Shown piece after piece: positions 7,483 through 14,663 of a DNA stretch of 17,610 nucleotides. Source of the DNA: Nitrosomonadaceae bacterium (GTDB lineage: Bacteria > Pseudomonadota > Gammaproteobacteria > Burkholderiales > Usitatibacteraceae); contig JAJTHU010000287.1 in the NCBI GenBank assembly GCA_021300055.1, positions 1-17,610 of the forward strand, in the 5' to 3' direction. A program made the position numbers and the translations under genes. Below the pieces are notes generated by a model, which made no database searches, had not been told where the DNA came from, and saw nothing but the letters and a program-made list of their open reading frames with translations. Each line of letters begins with the position of its first letter. Position 1 is the first letter of the stretch.

Positions 7483-9578
7483 CAGTAATGCTCCTGAAAC
7501 TGCGCCGCGCTCATCGGTCGCGCCAGCAAGTAGCCTTGCGCCTCATTGCATCCGGCGTTAAGCAAGAAGTCGAGTTGCGCGGGGTATTCGACACCCTCAG
7601 CAACCACACGCAGCCCTAAGCTGTTCGCCAGGCTGATAATGCCTTTGACTATAGTGGCATCGTCAACGTCGGTGGTGATGTCGCGGACGAAACTCTGATC
7701 GATCTTAAGTTTCGTAATGAAGAAGCGCTTCAGGTACGCCAGGTTGGAGTAGCCGGTACCGAAGTCGTCGATTACCAGACGGAAGCCGGCCGCACCGACG
7801 CGTTCGAGCAAGTCGCGGGTGTGTTCACCTTCGCGCACCAATGCGGTCTCGGTCAATTCGAGTTCGAGGTCCGCTGGGGTGAGATCATGCTCCGCCAAGG
7901 CAGCGCACAACACATCCAATAGGCGCGCGGTCTTCCACTGCACGCCGGAGACATTGATCGTCATCGGAAACTCGTAGAGTCCCGCGGCGCGCCAACGCGC
8001 GAGTTGCGCGCAGGCCTCATGCACAACCCACTCACCAATCGGCATGATCAGGCCGCTTTCCTCGGCAACAGAAATAAATCGGCTAGGCGGCATGTAACCC
8101 AGCGCTTCGCTGTTCCAACGCAAAAACGCCTCAGCGCCTATTACGCGGCGCTCGGGCAGTGCAAAGATGGGTTGGTAGTCGAGTGTGAGTTCGCGCCGAT
8201 CTAGTGCGCGGCGTAAGGCGCTTTCAATGGTCAGCCGTTCATTGACCCGCTCATTCATTTCGCCGCGGAAGAAACTGTACTGATTACGTCCCTGCGACTT
8301 GGCGTGGTACATCGCCATATCGGCGTTCTTAATGAGTGTGGCAAGGTCTTCTCCATCTGTGGGCCAGATGGTGATGCCAATCGAAGGCGTCACCGCAAGT
8401 TCGCGCCCGTCGATGTAGTGCGGCTGCGACAACGCATGAACCAGCGTATCCGCTACGTTGGCAACGTGATTCGCCTCGTTTGCACCTGGTAGCAGCACCA
8501 CGAATTCATCGCCCCCCAATCGCGCCACGGTATCTGTCGAGCGCGTCGCGCGGCTCAGCCGTCCCGCACACTCGGCAAGAATCTTGTCCCCAGTCGCGTG
8601 GCCGAGCGAATCGTTGATGATCTTGAAGTGGTCGAGGTCGATGAATAGCAGTGCAATTCGATCATTGCTGCGTTGACATTGGCGCACCGCAAAGTCGAAA
8701 CGCTGACTCAATAACAGACGATTCGGCAAACCTGTGAGGAAATCAAGTTCCGCCAGTTGGCGCACTTGTGCCTCGATGCGTTTGCGTTCCGTAATGTTTG
8801 CGCCGATACCGCGATAGCCGATGAATTCTCCGGCGGCATCAAACACCGGCTCGCCCGATACAGAGACCCACCAGACTTCTCCTGACGGCAACGCATAGGC
8901 GTACTCGAAGTCGCGAAAGGGCTTGTGCGCCTCCACTTCGCGTCGGTGCGCATCCATCTGCTCGCGCGTGATGCCGAGGAATGGAATTTCCCAGCGCGGC
9001 TTACCATAGCGCGTTTCTGGGTCAACCCCAGTCGCGCGCTGCATACCCGCGGAAATCTGCTTGAAGCGGTACTGCTCGTCTTGCTCCCAGTACCAGTCTG
9101 AGGTCATGCTCAGCAGGCTCCGGAAACGCGCTTCGCTCTCGGCAAGCGCGTGCTCGGCCTGTTTACGCTCGGTAATGTCTAGTCGAAAGCCAATCACGCC
9201 TCCGTCTTCGGTGCGACGGTCCGACACGAGATACCAGCGACCCGATCGCAATTGCACCTCGTAGTCCTCCGGTACTTCCGCGCGATGCCGTGCATGGCGC
9301 ATTGCGATGTACTCGTCCTCGCTAAGGTGCTGCTCCACATGCAAGCCGCGCTGATAGGCCGCTCGCTGAATGTCGACATACGGGGTACCGGGCACCAGCA
9401 TGCCTGCAACATCGGAATAGATTTCTCGTGCACGACGATTGCTGAAAACCAATCGATCGTCAGCGTCGTAGAGAAAGATGCCCGACTCGAGGTGATCAAA
9501 CGATTCAATGATGCGCGCAAGCCGACCCTGCGCTTCGCGCAGTGCCTGTTGCAACTCGTCGATACTCGGCGCAGTCAT
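7482..9578 (-). CDS. PAS-PAS-GGDEF-EAL cyclic-di-GMP enzyme
   Basis: This 698-residue protein controls the second messenger c-di-GMP. Two PAS sensor domains come first (about 20-140, ending LDITERKQAE, and 148-270, ending ANITERKRIE). The GGDEF domain (about 275-435) has the intact signature GGDEF at 355-359 and an inhibitory-site RxxD (RSTD, 346-349) five residues before it, so cyclase activity with feedback inhibition is expected. The EAL domain (about 450-698) reads EAFLRW at 483-488 in place of EALLRW. It keeps the catalytic Glu, NVSG, LELTE, DDFGTGYS (604-611), KIDQSFV, AEGVE and QGY, so phosphodiesterase activity is also plausible. No membrane segment is visible, so it is probably cytoplasmic. 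It heads a four-gene operon and overlaps the next ORF by one base. The start has no good ribosome binding site. Confidence 0.96.
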   Translation of the reverse strand: MTAPSIDELQQALREAQGRLARIIESFDHLESGIFLYDADDRLVFSNRRAREIYSDVAGMLVPGTPYVDIQRAAYQRGLHVEQHLSEDEYIAMRHARHRAEVPEDYEVQLRSGRWYLVSDRRTEDGGVIGFRLDITERKQAEHALAESEARFRSLLSMTSDWYWEQDEQYRFKQISAGMQRATGVDPETRYGKPRWEIPFLGITREQMDAHRREVEAHKPFRDFEYAYALPSGEVWWVSVSGEPVFDAAGEFIGYRGIGANITERKRIEAQVRQLAELDFLTGLPNRLLLSQRFDFAVRQCQRSNDRIALLFIDLDHFKIINDSLGHATGDKILAECAGRLSRATRSTDTVARLGGDEFVVLLPGANEANHVANVADTLVHALSQPHYIDGRELAVTPSIGITIWPTDGEDLATLIKNADMAMYHAKSQGRNQYSFFRGEMNERVNERLTIESALRRALDRRELTLDYQPIFALPERRVIGAEAFLRWNSEALGYMPPSRFISVAEESGLIMPIGEWVVHEACAQLARWRAAGLYEFPMTINVSGVQWKTARLLDVLCAALAEHDLTPADLELELTETALVREGEHTRDLLERVGAAGFRLVIDDFGTGYSNLAYLKRFFITKLKIDQSFVRDITTDVDDATIVKGIISLANSLGLRVVAEGVEYPAQLDFLLNAGCNEAQGYLLARPMSAAQFQEHY

Positions 9579-9737
9579 GGGCGTTCTAATCGGACAGAAA
9601 ACAAAACACTCTAAAGGTGAGCTGGCGGCCCGCCCCTTTCGCGCTCCTCTCGACCGCGTCTTCAGCAGCGCGGCAAGGCAGACCCCGATTCTGCCGCAGC
9701 CGCGTCAACTTCGCTTACCGCGTCGCAAAACCTCGCA
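9579..9737. other. Intergenic region upstream of the c-di-GMP operon
   Basis: These 159 bases separate the Cys-rich protein gene (stop at 9738) from the GGDEF-EAL gene (start at 9578), both on the minus strand. The promoter of the c-di-GMP operon should be here, but no convincing -35/-10 pair is visible. A weak 6-bp inverted repeat (GGCAGA 9677-9682, TCTGCC 9690-9695) could help end the upstream transcript, but it lacks a T tract. Confidence 0.4.
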
Positions 9738-10316
9738 CTACTCGCAGGCTTTCTTGTATGCGGCAACTTCTTCCTTGAGGGCAATCCACCATACTTTGCC
9801 TTTGGGAGAGTGCTTGCCGCAAGGTGTGAAGGTTGCAAAACCAGGGTACTCTGGCCCGAGGTTGTTTGGATCCTGACGACGCGTGCGTGGCGGCGCCACC
9901 AAGCCTTTCTCGTCGCTCTCGAGCGGAAACAGCCAGCAGCCCATCGGCTTGTACTTCCACTTGTGCTGGCCGAGCTTCACGGCAAGTGTCTGGAACGAGC
10001 ACTTGCCGTCTGCCTCAGCGAACACGCATTTGGTGTGCTTGAAGTGAGCAGGCTTGTTGCGATAGCGATACTTACGAACTTGGGTTTTCTTGCCAACGCC
10101 GTGTGCCCACTCCTCATCGATGATGTAGTCCTTGGGCAAGTGCGCAAAGTGCTCTGGGTACTTGGCGACCAGTTTGTGCGTGCGGCGCACCTCTTCCGGA
10201 CGCAGGAATGCGCCATCACTGCAACAAATGCCCTGGCATTCGCTCAGATCGCAGTAGTGAAGTTTGGTGTGCTGAGGGCTGGTCGAGGCTTTGGAGGCGG
10301 TCGTGGATTTAGGCAT
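9738..10316 (-). CDS. Cys-rich YkgJ/DUF3109-like putative metal-cluster protein
   Basis: From the ATG at 10316 the product is 192 residues. It carries a C22-x4-C27-x3-C31-C32 cluster (YCDLSECQGICC) followed by further cysteines at about 97, 106 (TKCVFAEADGKCSF), 127 (PMGCWLFPL) and 166. This spacing is typical of the CxxCC/YkgJ and DUF3109 families, thought to bind zinc or an iron-sulfur cluster; the biochemical role is not known. The central part is basic (KKTQVRKYRYRNKPAHFKHTK). The frame is open further upstream, to 10418, but that part is a shadow of the dehydrogenase gene. The chosen start overlaps the dehydrogenase 3' end by 8 bases, as expected for coupled translation. It is the last gene of a minus-strand run that also holds a zinc-ribbon protein. 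Confidence 0.82.
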   Translation of the reverse strand: MPKSTTASKASTSPQHTKLHYCDLSECQGICCSDGAFLRPEEVRRTHKLVAKYPEHFAHLPKDYIIDEEWAHGVGKKTQVRKYRYRNKPAHFKHTKCVFAEADGKCSFQTLAVKLGQHKWKYKPMGCWLFPLESDEKGLVAPPRTRRQDPNNLGPEYPGFATFTPCGKHSPKGKVWWIALKEEVAAYKKACE

Positions 10317-11049
10317 TGAGCAATTCGCGGATGTCGTAGTTGCCGCCGTTGGCAAGGCGGTTGGATTGAAGAAGCTGGATGATATCGTGCGCCACGCTGG
10401 ATGCATCACGCAATGCACCGCTCGTTTTCATGTTTTCGAACCGCGCGCGGTCGGGGAAGCGCTCCGCGGGCACAGCTCGTAGCGTCGCCTGCATCGGCGT
10501 ATCGATAATCCCTGGCGCGAGGGAAACGATGGCGAGGGTGGAATCGAACTCGGCGGCTTCATCGGCGGCCACGCGCGTCGCCATTTCGAGTCCGGCCTTG
10601 GCCGCGCAGTAAGCGGTGGAGCCGCGAATGACGCGCTTGGCTGCACCCGAGGAAATATTGACGACCAGCCGCCGCGCAGCCACGTTGCGCGTAGCGAGTG
10701 CGAAACCCTGCGTCGCGACGATCGGCGCAATCAAGTTGATGGTCATGCCCTGTGCAAGCTCATCGGCATCGACTTGATCGAAGCGCGCGACGGGGCCAAC
10801 GATGGCGGCGTTGTTGATCAGCGTCGCCGTTGCAAACTGCTCCCCCTCGATCTGCTTCGCGAGGGCAGCGAAAGCCGCTCGCACTTGATCGAGATGGGCA
10901 AAGTCCGCTTGTAGCGCGGTGTTTCTGGCGTTTTTGCTCCAAACACTGCGTGAAATCTCGACCACAGTGTTTTGGTCATCCGCAGCAAGGGCATCGGCGA
11001 GCGCGCGCCCCAAGCCTTTGCTGGTTCCCGTGACAACGTATAGGTGCAC
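10309..11049 (-). CDS. Short-chain dehydrogenase/reductase (sepiapterin/benzil reductase-like)
   Basis: The 246-residue protein has a classical SDR layout: the cofactor motif TGTSKGLG at 7-14, NNAA at 79-82, catalytic S134, and Y147-x3-K151 in TAYCAAKAGLEM. The short N-terminus, starting directly at the first beta strand, and the overall pattern resemble the bacterial sepiapterin or benzil reductase subgroup, which uses NADPH. The substrate is not determinable. The start is GTG at 11049-11047, supported by AGGAGA 7 bases upstream. It lies 21 bases after the zinc-ribbon gene stop and overlaps the next gene by 8 bases, so it belongs to the same transcript. Confidence 0.93.
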   Translation of the reverse strand: MHLYVVTGTSKGLGRALADALAADDQNTVVEISRSVWSKNARNTALQADFAHLDQVRAAFAALAKQIEGEQFATATLINNAAIVGPVARFDQVDADELAQGMTINLIAPIVATQGFALATRNVAARRLVVNISSGAAKRVIRGSTAYCAAKAGLEMATRVAADEAAEFDSTLAIVSLAPGIIDTPMQATLRAVPAERFPDRARFENMKTSGALRDASSVAHDIIQLLQSNRLANGGNYDIRELLNA

Positions 11050-11070
11050 TGGTCGCTCTCCTCTGCTTTT

Positions 11071-11823
11071 TCAATCGCCAGCAATGGCAATGATTGCGGC
11101 GATACCTGCCATCACTAAATCAGCTACGTCTCCCGCCGAGAACTCATCATCCTTGCGACGCGACCCGCTCCAATCGATCGGTCCGGATGCTGCTTCAGGT
11201 TGGCGCGGCATTGGTTGCGAGGTCGCTGGTAGCGGAGTAGCGCTGGCGTCCTTGTGCCGCCGTTGATCAAACTCCGCGAGCGCCTTATCGACGGCTTGGC
11301 GGTCGAGCACCGATACGGGTGAGCCGCAGTGCGTACACGCTTGGTCATGTTCGATGTTGATACCCGCGCCACAGCTTGAGCAGCGCACTTGCTTGATGGT
11401 GGCGCTCAGCGTCTTGATCTCGTGCGACGAGAGGCTACGCACGAAATTTTTCTCGCGCAGAAACTGCGTGAAGCTAATCGCTCGCCCATGCGAACTTGGG
11501 CAGCGATAGTACTGGAATCGCCCGCCCCGCGAAAAATCCCACGCCTGCTGCAAGGGTTGTGTGCAAGCGGGGCAAGGACCGCCGAGCGAAACGAGGTTGC
11601 GCTGGTCACCACGATGCGCATGAATGCGCCGAAACAAATCGATCACCGAATCGGCTGATAGCGCAGCACTCTCGAGATGATCGAACCAGATGAGGTGGCA
11701 CGGCCAGCAGATGTCAATTTCGACTTGACCAGTCGCGTGCCGCGCGAAGGCGCTCGACTCCATCGCCGTGTGGCAGCTCGGACACGGCCGCCCCGCCCTC
11801 GACAACGACTGCGTTGCACTCAC
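11071..11823 (-). CDS. Multi-zinc-ribbon protein with C-terminal hydrophobic segment
   Basis: This 250-residue protein has three Cys pairs of zinc-ribbon type. The first, C14-x2-C17 with C39-x2-C42 (RPCPSC then ICWPCHLIWFD), fits the zf-TFIIB pattern found in small bacterial proteins. The second is C84-x2-C87 with C108, possibly completed by H112. The third is C148-x2-C151 with C163-x2-C166 (RCSSCGAG then CTHCGSP). A Pro/Gln linker and a hydrophobic stretch at the very end (VADLVMAGIAAIIAIAG) suggest a C-tail anchor in the membrane. No enzyme motif is visible and the function is unknown. The start is GTG at 11823-11821, 9 bases after the stop of the GlcG-like gene, without a clear ribosome binding site. 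It probably belongs to the same operon. Confidence 0.85.
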   Translation of the reverse strand: MSATQSLSRAGRPCPSCHTAMESSAFARHATGQVEIDICWPCHLIWFDHLESAALSADSVIDLFRRIHAHRGDQRNLVSLGGPCPACTQPLQQAWDFSRGGRFQYYRCPSSHGRAISFTQFLREKNFVRSLSSHEIKTLSATIKQVRCSSCGAGINIEHDQACTHCGSPVSVLDRQAVDKALAEFDQRRHKDASATPLPATSQPMPRQPEAASGPIDWSGSRRKDDEFSAGDVADLVMAGIAAIIAIAGD

Positions 11824-11832
11824 GTCGAGCGC

Positions 11833-12237
11833 TCAGGCCTGCAGTGCCGCGATGCCCGCGCTGGCAATCAATGCGTCGTCCGATGACTTCACGCCCGACA
11901 CGCCGACTGCGCCGACCGTTTCGCCATCGATCACGATGGGCACACCACCCTCGAGAAAGGTGATACCCGGCATAGACAGTGCCGACACGCGACCATTGTT
12001 CACCATTTCCTCGTCGCCCTTAGTCGGGCGACGGCGAACTGCCGCGCTGTACGCCTTGCCCTGCGAGATTTCAACGCTGGCTGGCGCGGAACCATCTAAG
12101 CGCAAGAAGCCAAGCAAGTGGCCGCCATCATCGACCACGCTAATGCATACGGCCCAGTTGTTAGCGATCGCATACGCTTTGGACGCAGCGAGGATCGTTT
12201 CGACGTCATCGTGCGTCAGGTAGTGTTTGGTCTTCAT
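11833..12237 (-). CDS. GlcG/HbpS family protein
   Basis: From ATG 12237 the product is 134 residues, the usual length of this family. Characteristic stretches are AIANNWAVCISVVDDGGHLLGFLRLDG, then KAYSAAVRRRPTK, then PGITFLEGGVPIVIDGETVGAVGVSG and DDALIASAGIAAL. GlcG is named from the E. coli glycolate operon, where its role is unclear. HbpS members bind haem or cobalamin-type cofactors extracellularly. No signal peptide is visible here, so it is probably cytoplasmic. The frame is open upstream to a GTG at 12306, but the extra 23 residues are not family-like, so the ATG is preferred. It appears to head the run with the zinc-ribbon, dehydrogenase and Cys-rich genes. The malate synthase in this window is the A type and distant, so no glycolate operon is implied. 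Confidence 0.9.
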   Translation of the reverse strand: MKTKHYLTHDDVETILAASKAYAIANNWAVCISVVDDGGHLLGFLRLDGSAPASVEISQGKAYSAAVRRRPTKGDEEMVNNGRVSALSMPGITFLEGGVPIVIDGETVGAVGVSGVKSSDDALIASAGIAALQA

Positions 12238-12344
12238 GGGCAGGGTTCGAGTAAAGAGGACAGTGTGCTCGTCGTTCGCAATCGGAGCAGCCAATCGGCT
12301 CAGCACACAAGTTGTTTTCGTGTCGGTAGAGCGGACGAGGCCTC

Positions 12345-12350
12345 ATTTTA
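12345..12350 (-). promoter_or_regulatory. Possible -10 box of the GlcG-like operon
   Basis: On the minus strand the sequence reads GTGGCTAAAATGAG. TAAAAT matches TATAAT at 5 of 6 positions. It sits about 108 bases before the GlcG-like start, in the 141-base gap after the AlkD-like gene. The context resembles the GGCTATAAT box before the DUF2863 gene. No good -35 is visible. Confidence 0.35.
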
Positions 12351-12378
12351 GCCACCACGCCCCGCTGCGCCACCGGCA

Positions 12379-13203
12379 CTACAGCATTCCCGATAAATAT
12401 GCTTTGCGGCGTGCAGGCGGCAGCTTCTCAATGGCCACGCGCAACATCGTGCGCGGCATGTCGCGGTAGTGCTTCAACAAAAAGGCCTCGGCGACCTCTT
12501 GGCTCACGCGTTGCCCGACTTCGCGCAACATCCATCCAACTGCCTTCTGAATGAGGTCTTCACGGTCATGCAAGAGCAGCTTGGCCAAACGCAGTGCGTC
12601 ACGCGCGTCGCCACGCTTGATGGCGCTGTACGTGGCCAACATCGCGATACGTCGCTCCCACAAGGACCGCGAACTGGCGAGCCGCGTGAGCACCGCACCG
12701 CGCTCGCGTCGGGTTGCGAGAAATCCGCCGACGATCTGTGGTGCAGATAGATCGACCAGGTCCCAATTGTTGATGAACTTCAGATGTCGCATGTAAAAGC
12801 CGTAAATCGCCTCCCGCACGGCAGGATCGCCGCGCTCAAAGGCGCGCACCAGCACGAACAGCGCGAGCGCGCGCGCTTCGTGCCAACCCGACTTGATCAG
12901 GGGCCGAGCGACTTCCCACCCCGCTTCACCGACGGTGCGCGCGAGCGCGCGAAGCTGCGGCACCCGAATGCCGAGAAATCGATCACCTTGGCCATACCCG
13001 CCCGGTTCCGCTCTGAAGTAGCGCTGCGACGCCGCCGCGGCTGACTGACTCGCCAGTGTCATGAGACGCGTCATGATCTGCGCGGCATTGCCCTTGGTCG
13101 CCTCCGCAGCAGACGCCCGACTCAGCTGCGCGGCTTTGGGCTTGCCTACCGGGCCCCGCCGCGGTTGCTGCGCAGGCGGCCGTCCCGCCTTGACTGCTGC
13201 CAT
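12379..13203 (-). CDS. AlkD-like DNA alkylation repair protein (HEAT-repeat glycosylase)
   Basis: The 274-residue protein matches the AlkD family, which excises alkylated bases using a superhelix of HEAT-like repeats. Key residues known from Bacillus cereus AlkD are recognisable: W147 and D151 in NNWDLVD, arginines in SLWERRIAM (184-185), and W224 in AVGWMLREVG. An extra basic, Ala/Pro-rich N-terminus of about 40 residues (KAGRPPAQQPRRGPVGKPK) precedes the family core. ATG 13203 has AGGAG 5 bases upstream, so the long form is well supported. An internal ATG near residue 44 is the alternative. Its first 58 bases overlap the end of the YHS lipoprotein gene in another frame, suggesting coupled translation. 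It is the last gene of an SRPBCC-YHS-AlkD run. Confidence 0.92.
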   Translation of the reverse strand: MAAVKAGRPPAQQPRRGPVGKPKAAQLSRASAAEATKGNAAQIMTRLMTLASQSAAAASQRYFRAEPGGYGQGDRFLGIRVPQLRALARTVGEAGWEVARPLIKSGWHEARALALFVLVRAFERGDPAVREAIYGFYMRHLKFINNWDLVDLSAPQIVGGFLATRRERGAVLTRLASSRSLWERRIAMLATYSAIKRGDARDALRLAKLLLHDREDLIQKAVGWMLREVGQRVSQEVAEAFLLKHYRDMPRTMLRVAIEKLPPARRKAYLSGML

Positions 13204-13799
13204 ATCGTCTCCTGTTCTTCAAGGCTCTGGTAGTGGGGCACGCGGAACAGCGTGCGCCAGACAAGGCGCCAAAGTGCATAGCGACCACGCACTTCGTCCG
13301 TCCAGTAGCGCTCCGCGATTACACGGTTTGGGGCTTCAAACATCAGAAAGTAATTGCGCGCGTCCCCACTTGAAAACAACCACAACTGACCATCGATGAG
13401 CTTCCAGTGCGTAGGGTCGCCACGAACCGGCAAACCGAAGCGCATTTGATTGGCGCAGTGACCACCGAAGGCGGGGACATAGCGGAGCGGCGTTCGCAAA
13501 AATTGCGCTCGATGTTCAGCGCTCGCAAAGTAGTAAACGACCCCATCGAACGAGGCGGTGTGATGCGCCACCCCGCGTCGCAATTCACGAAGTGCGTGGT
13601 ACGCCACCGGGTCATAGCCGTCGAGCATGAGTCGCTCGCCGGCATCCGTCAAGGTGGTGGCATAGGGTTGAAGAACGGCGCTTGCCGCGCCACTTTGCGG
13701 AAGCGAAGATGTCGCGGCACAACCGACCATGAGCAACGCCGTGACAAGCGCCGCGAAACCATCTGTCAGGAAACGAGGAAAAGCGCGCAGTGGTCGCAA
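13146..13799 (-). CDS. YHS-domain lipoprotein
   Basis: The 217-residue product has a hydrophobic leader with a lipobox (LLMVGC, C27), so it is probably a lipoprotein. The body matches YHS-domain proteins: LDGYDPVAYHAL (about 59-70), VVYYFASAEHRAQFLRTPLRYVPAFGGHCANQM (87-119) and WKLIDGQLWLFSS (132-144). YHS domains are thought to bind metal; many periplasmic versions are uncharacterised. The C-terminus is basic (SRRDGRLRSNRGG) and overlaps the AlkD-like gene by 58 bases. The start must be the TTG at 13799, because a stop lies upstream in frame and no ATG or GTG precedes the lipobox in a usable position; no good ribosome binding site is seen. It lies 8 bases after the SRPBCC stop, so reinitiation is likely. 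Confidence 0.85.
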   Translation of the reverse strand: MRPLRAFPRFLTDGFAALVTALLMVGCAATSSLPQSGAASAVLQPYATTLTDAGERLMLDGYDPVAYHALRELRRGVAHHTASFDGVVYYFASAEHRAQFLRTPLRYVPAFGGHCANQMRFGLPVRGDPTHWKLIDGQLWLFSSGDARNYFLMFEAPNRVIAERYWTDEVRGRYALWRLVWRTLFRVPHYQSLEEQETIWQQSRRDGRLRSNRGGAR

Positions 13800-13807
13800 G
13801 GCAGGGC

Positions 13808-14557
13808 TTAGGGCTTGCGCGGCACTGACTTAGGGGCCTCGGTGGTTGCGGGCGCCGGTGCAGCAGCCGCGGCAGCATCTGTCGCTGCAGCAGCTTTGAG
13901 TGCTGCTGCGGCGGCACCTGCGGCATCCACCGGCATGGCGGCGGCAGCGGTCGCTGCATCTTGTGCGGCTTGCATGACAGGCTTTTGCTCAGCGAAGCGC
14001 AGCTCACTCATCGTTTTGAGCGTAGCCAAGCTCGCCTCGAAATCGCTACCGATCATTTTGTCCATGAACAAGCCGAAGTAGCGCGAGATCGGATTGTTGC
14101 CAAGGTCGCCCTCAGTACTCCAGACCACTTTGGTAACCTGATCGTTCTGCGGTTGGAGAAGGAACTCGCCCTGTGTGACCATGTTCATGTCGGGAAAAGA
14201 GAGTTTGTAAACCAGTCTGCGTGGGGAATCTGCATCAATGAACTCCATGTCGCCGTCGCCTTCGGACTTAGATTTCCAACTCCACTTCGCGCCCTTCTCC
14301 GCGGCGGGTCCGCTGAAGGTCATGATCATGTTGGGGTCGCGCTTGTTCCAGACGCCCCACTTTTGCCAATTGGTCGGCGCAGCAACAAGTTGGTAGATCG
14401 GAATCTGCGGTGCGTTGATGACCATCGAGCGCTCGACGCGATAGTTGCGCGGCAGTGCGTAGGCGATAGCGACCAGGATGATGATCAGGATCGCGAGTCC
14501 GATGGCCACCTTTTTCAGGATGGATGCAACAGAGCTACTGGTGGCGGTTCTTGCCAT
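13808..14557 (-). CDS. Membrane-anchored SRPBCC family protein with Ala-rich tail
   Basis: The 249-residue product begins with a short polar stretch and one membrane segment at about 16-35 (VAIGLAILIIILVAIAYAL). An SRPBCC (polyketide cyclase/dehydrase-like) domain follows at about 40-195, recognisable from RSMVINAPQIPIYQLVAAP, NWQKWGVWNKRDP, YKLSFPDM and a final helix SDFEASLATLKTMSEL. These folds bind hydrophobic ligands; the ligand here is unknown. After residue 197 the chain is an Ala-rich, Pro-ending tail that looks disordered. GGGAGA lies 8 bases before the ATG. It is the first gene of the run that continues with the YHS lipoprotein and the AlkD-like gene. Confidence 0.9.
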   Translation of the reverse strand: MARTATSSSVASILKKVAIGLAILIIILVAIAYALPRNYRVERSMVINAPQIPIYQLVAAPTNWQKWGVWNKRDPNMIMTFSGPAAEKGAKWSWKSKSEGDGDMEFIDADSPRRLVYKLSFPDMNMVTQGEFLLQPQNDQVTKVVWSTEGDLGNNPISRYFGLFMDKMIGSDFEASLATLKTMSELRFAEQKPVMQAAQDAATAAAAMPVDAAGAAAAALKAAAATDAAAAAAPAPATTEAPKSVPRKP

Positions 14558-14631
14558 GATTTTTCTCCCTGATGACGACAGAGCCGCTGTGGGAATGACT
14601 GCGGGCCCACACGTTAGCTCAATGGGTTGCG

Positions 14632-14637
14632 ACTATA
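14632..14637 (-). promoter_or_regulatory. Possible -10 box upstream of the SRPBCC gene
   Basis: The minus strand reads GCGCTATAGTCGC in the 106-base gap between the second LysR gene and the SRPBCC gene. TATAGT matches the -10 consensus at 5 of 6 positions. The nearest -35-like TTGATA (14667-14662) is 24 bases away, which is too far, so the call is weak. Confidence 0.3.
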
Positions 14638-14663
14638 GCGCCAACCAATCGGGCGAGCATTTA

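Noticed and set aside
9810..10319. Plus-strand frame of 169 residues
   Set aside because: It is antisense to the Cys-rich gene, whose conserved cysteine spacing shows the minus strand is coding.
10317..10418. N-terminal extension of the Cys-rich protein
   Set aside because: The extra 34 residues read the end of the dehydrogenase gene in another frame and have no family character.
13961..14572. Plus-strand frame of 203 residues
   Set aside because: It is antisense to the SRPBCC gene, which has a ribosome binding site, a membrane segment and a recognisable fold.
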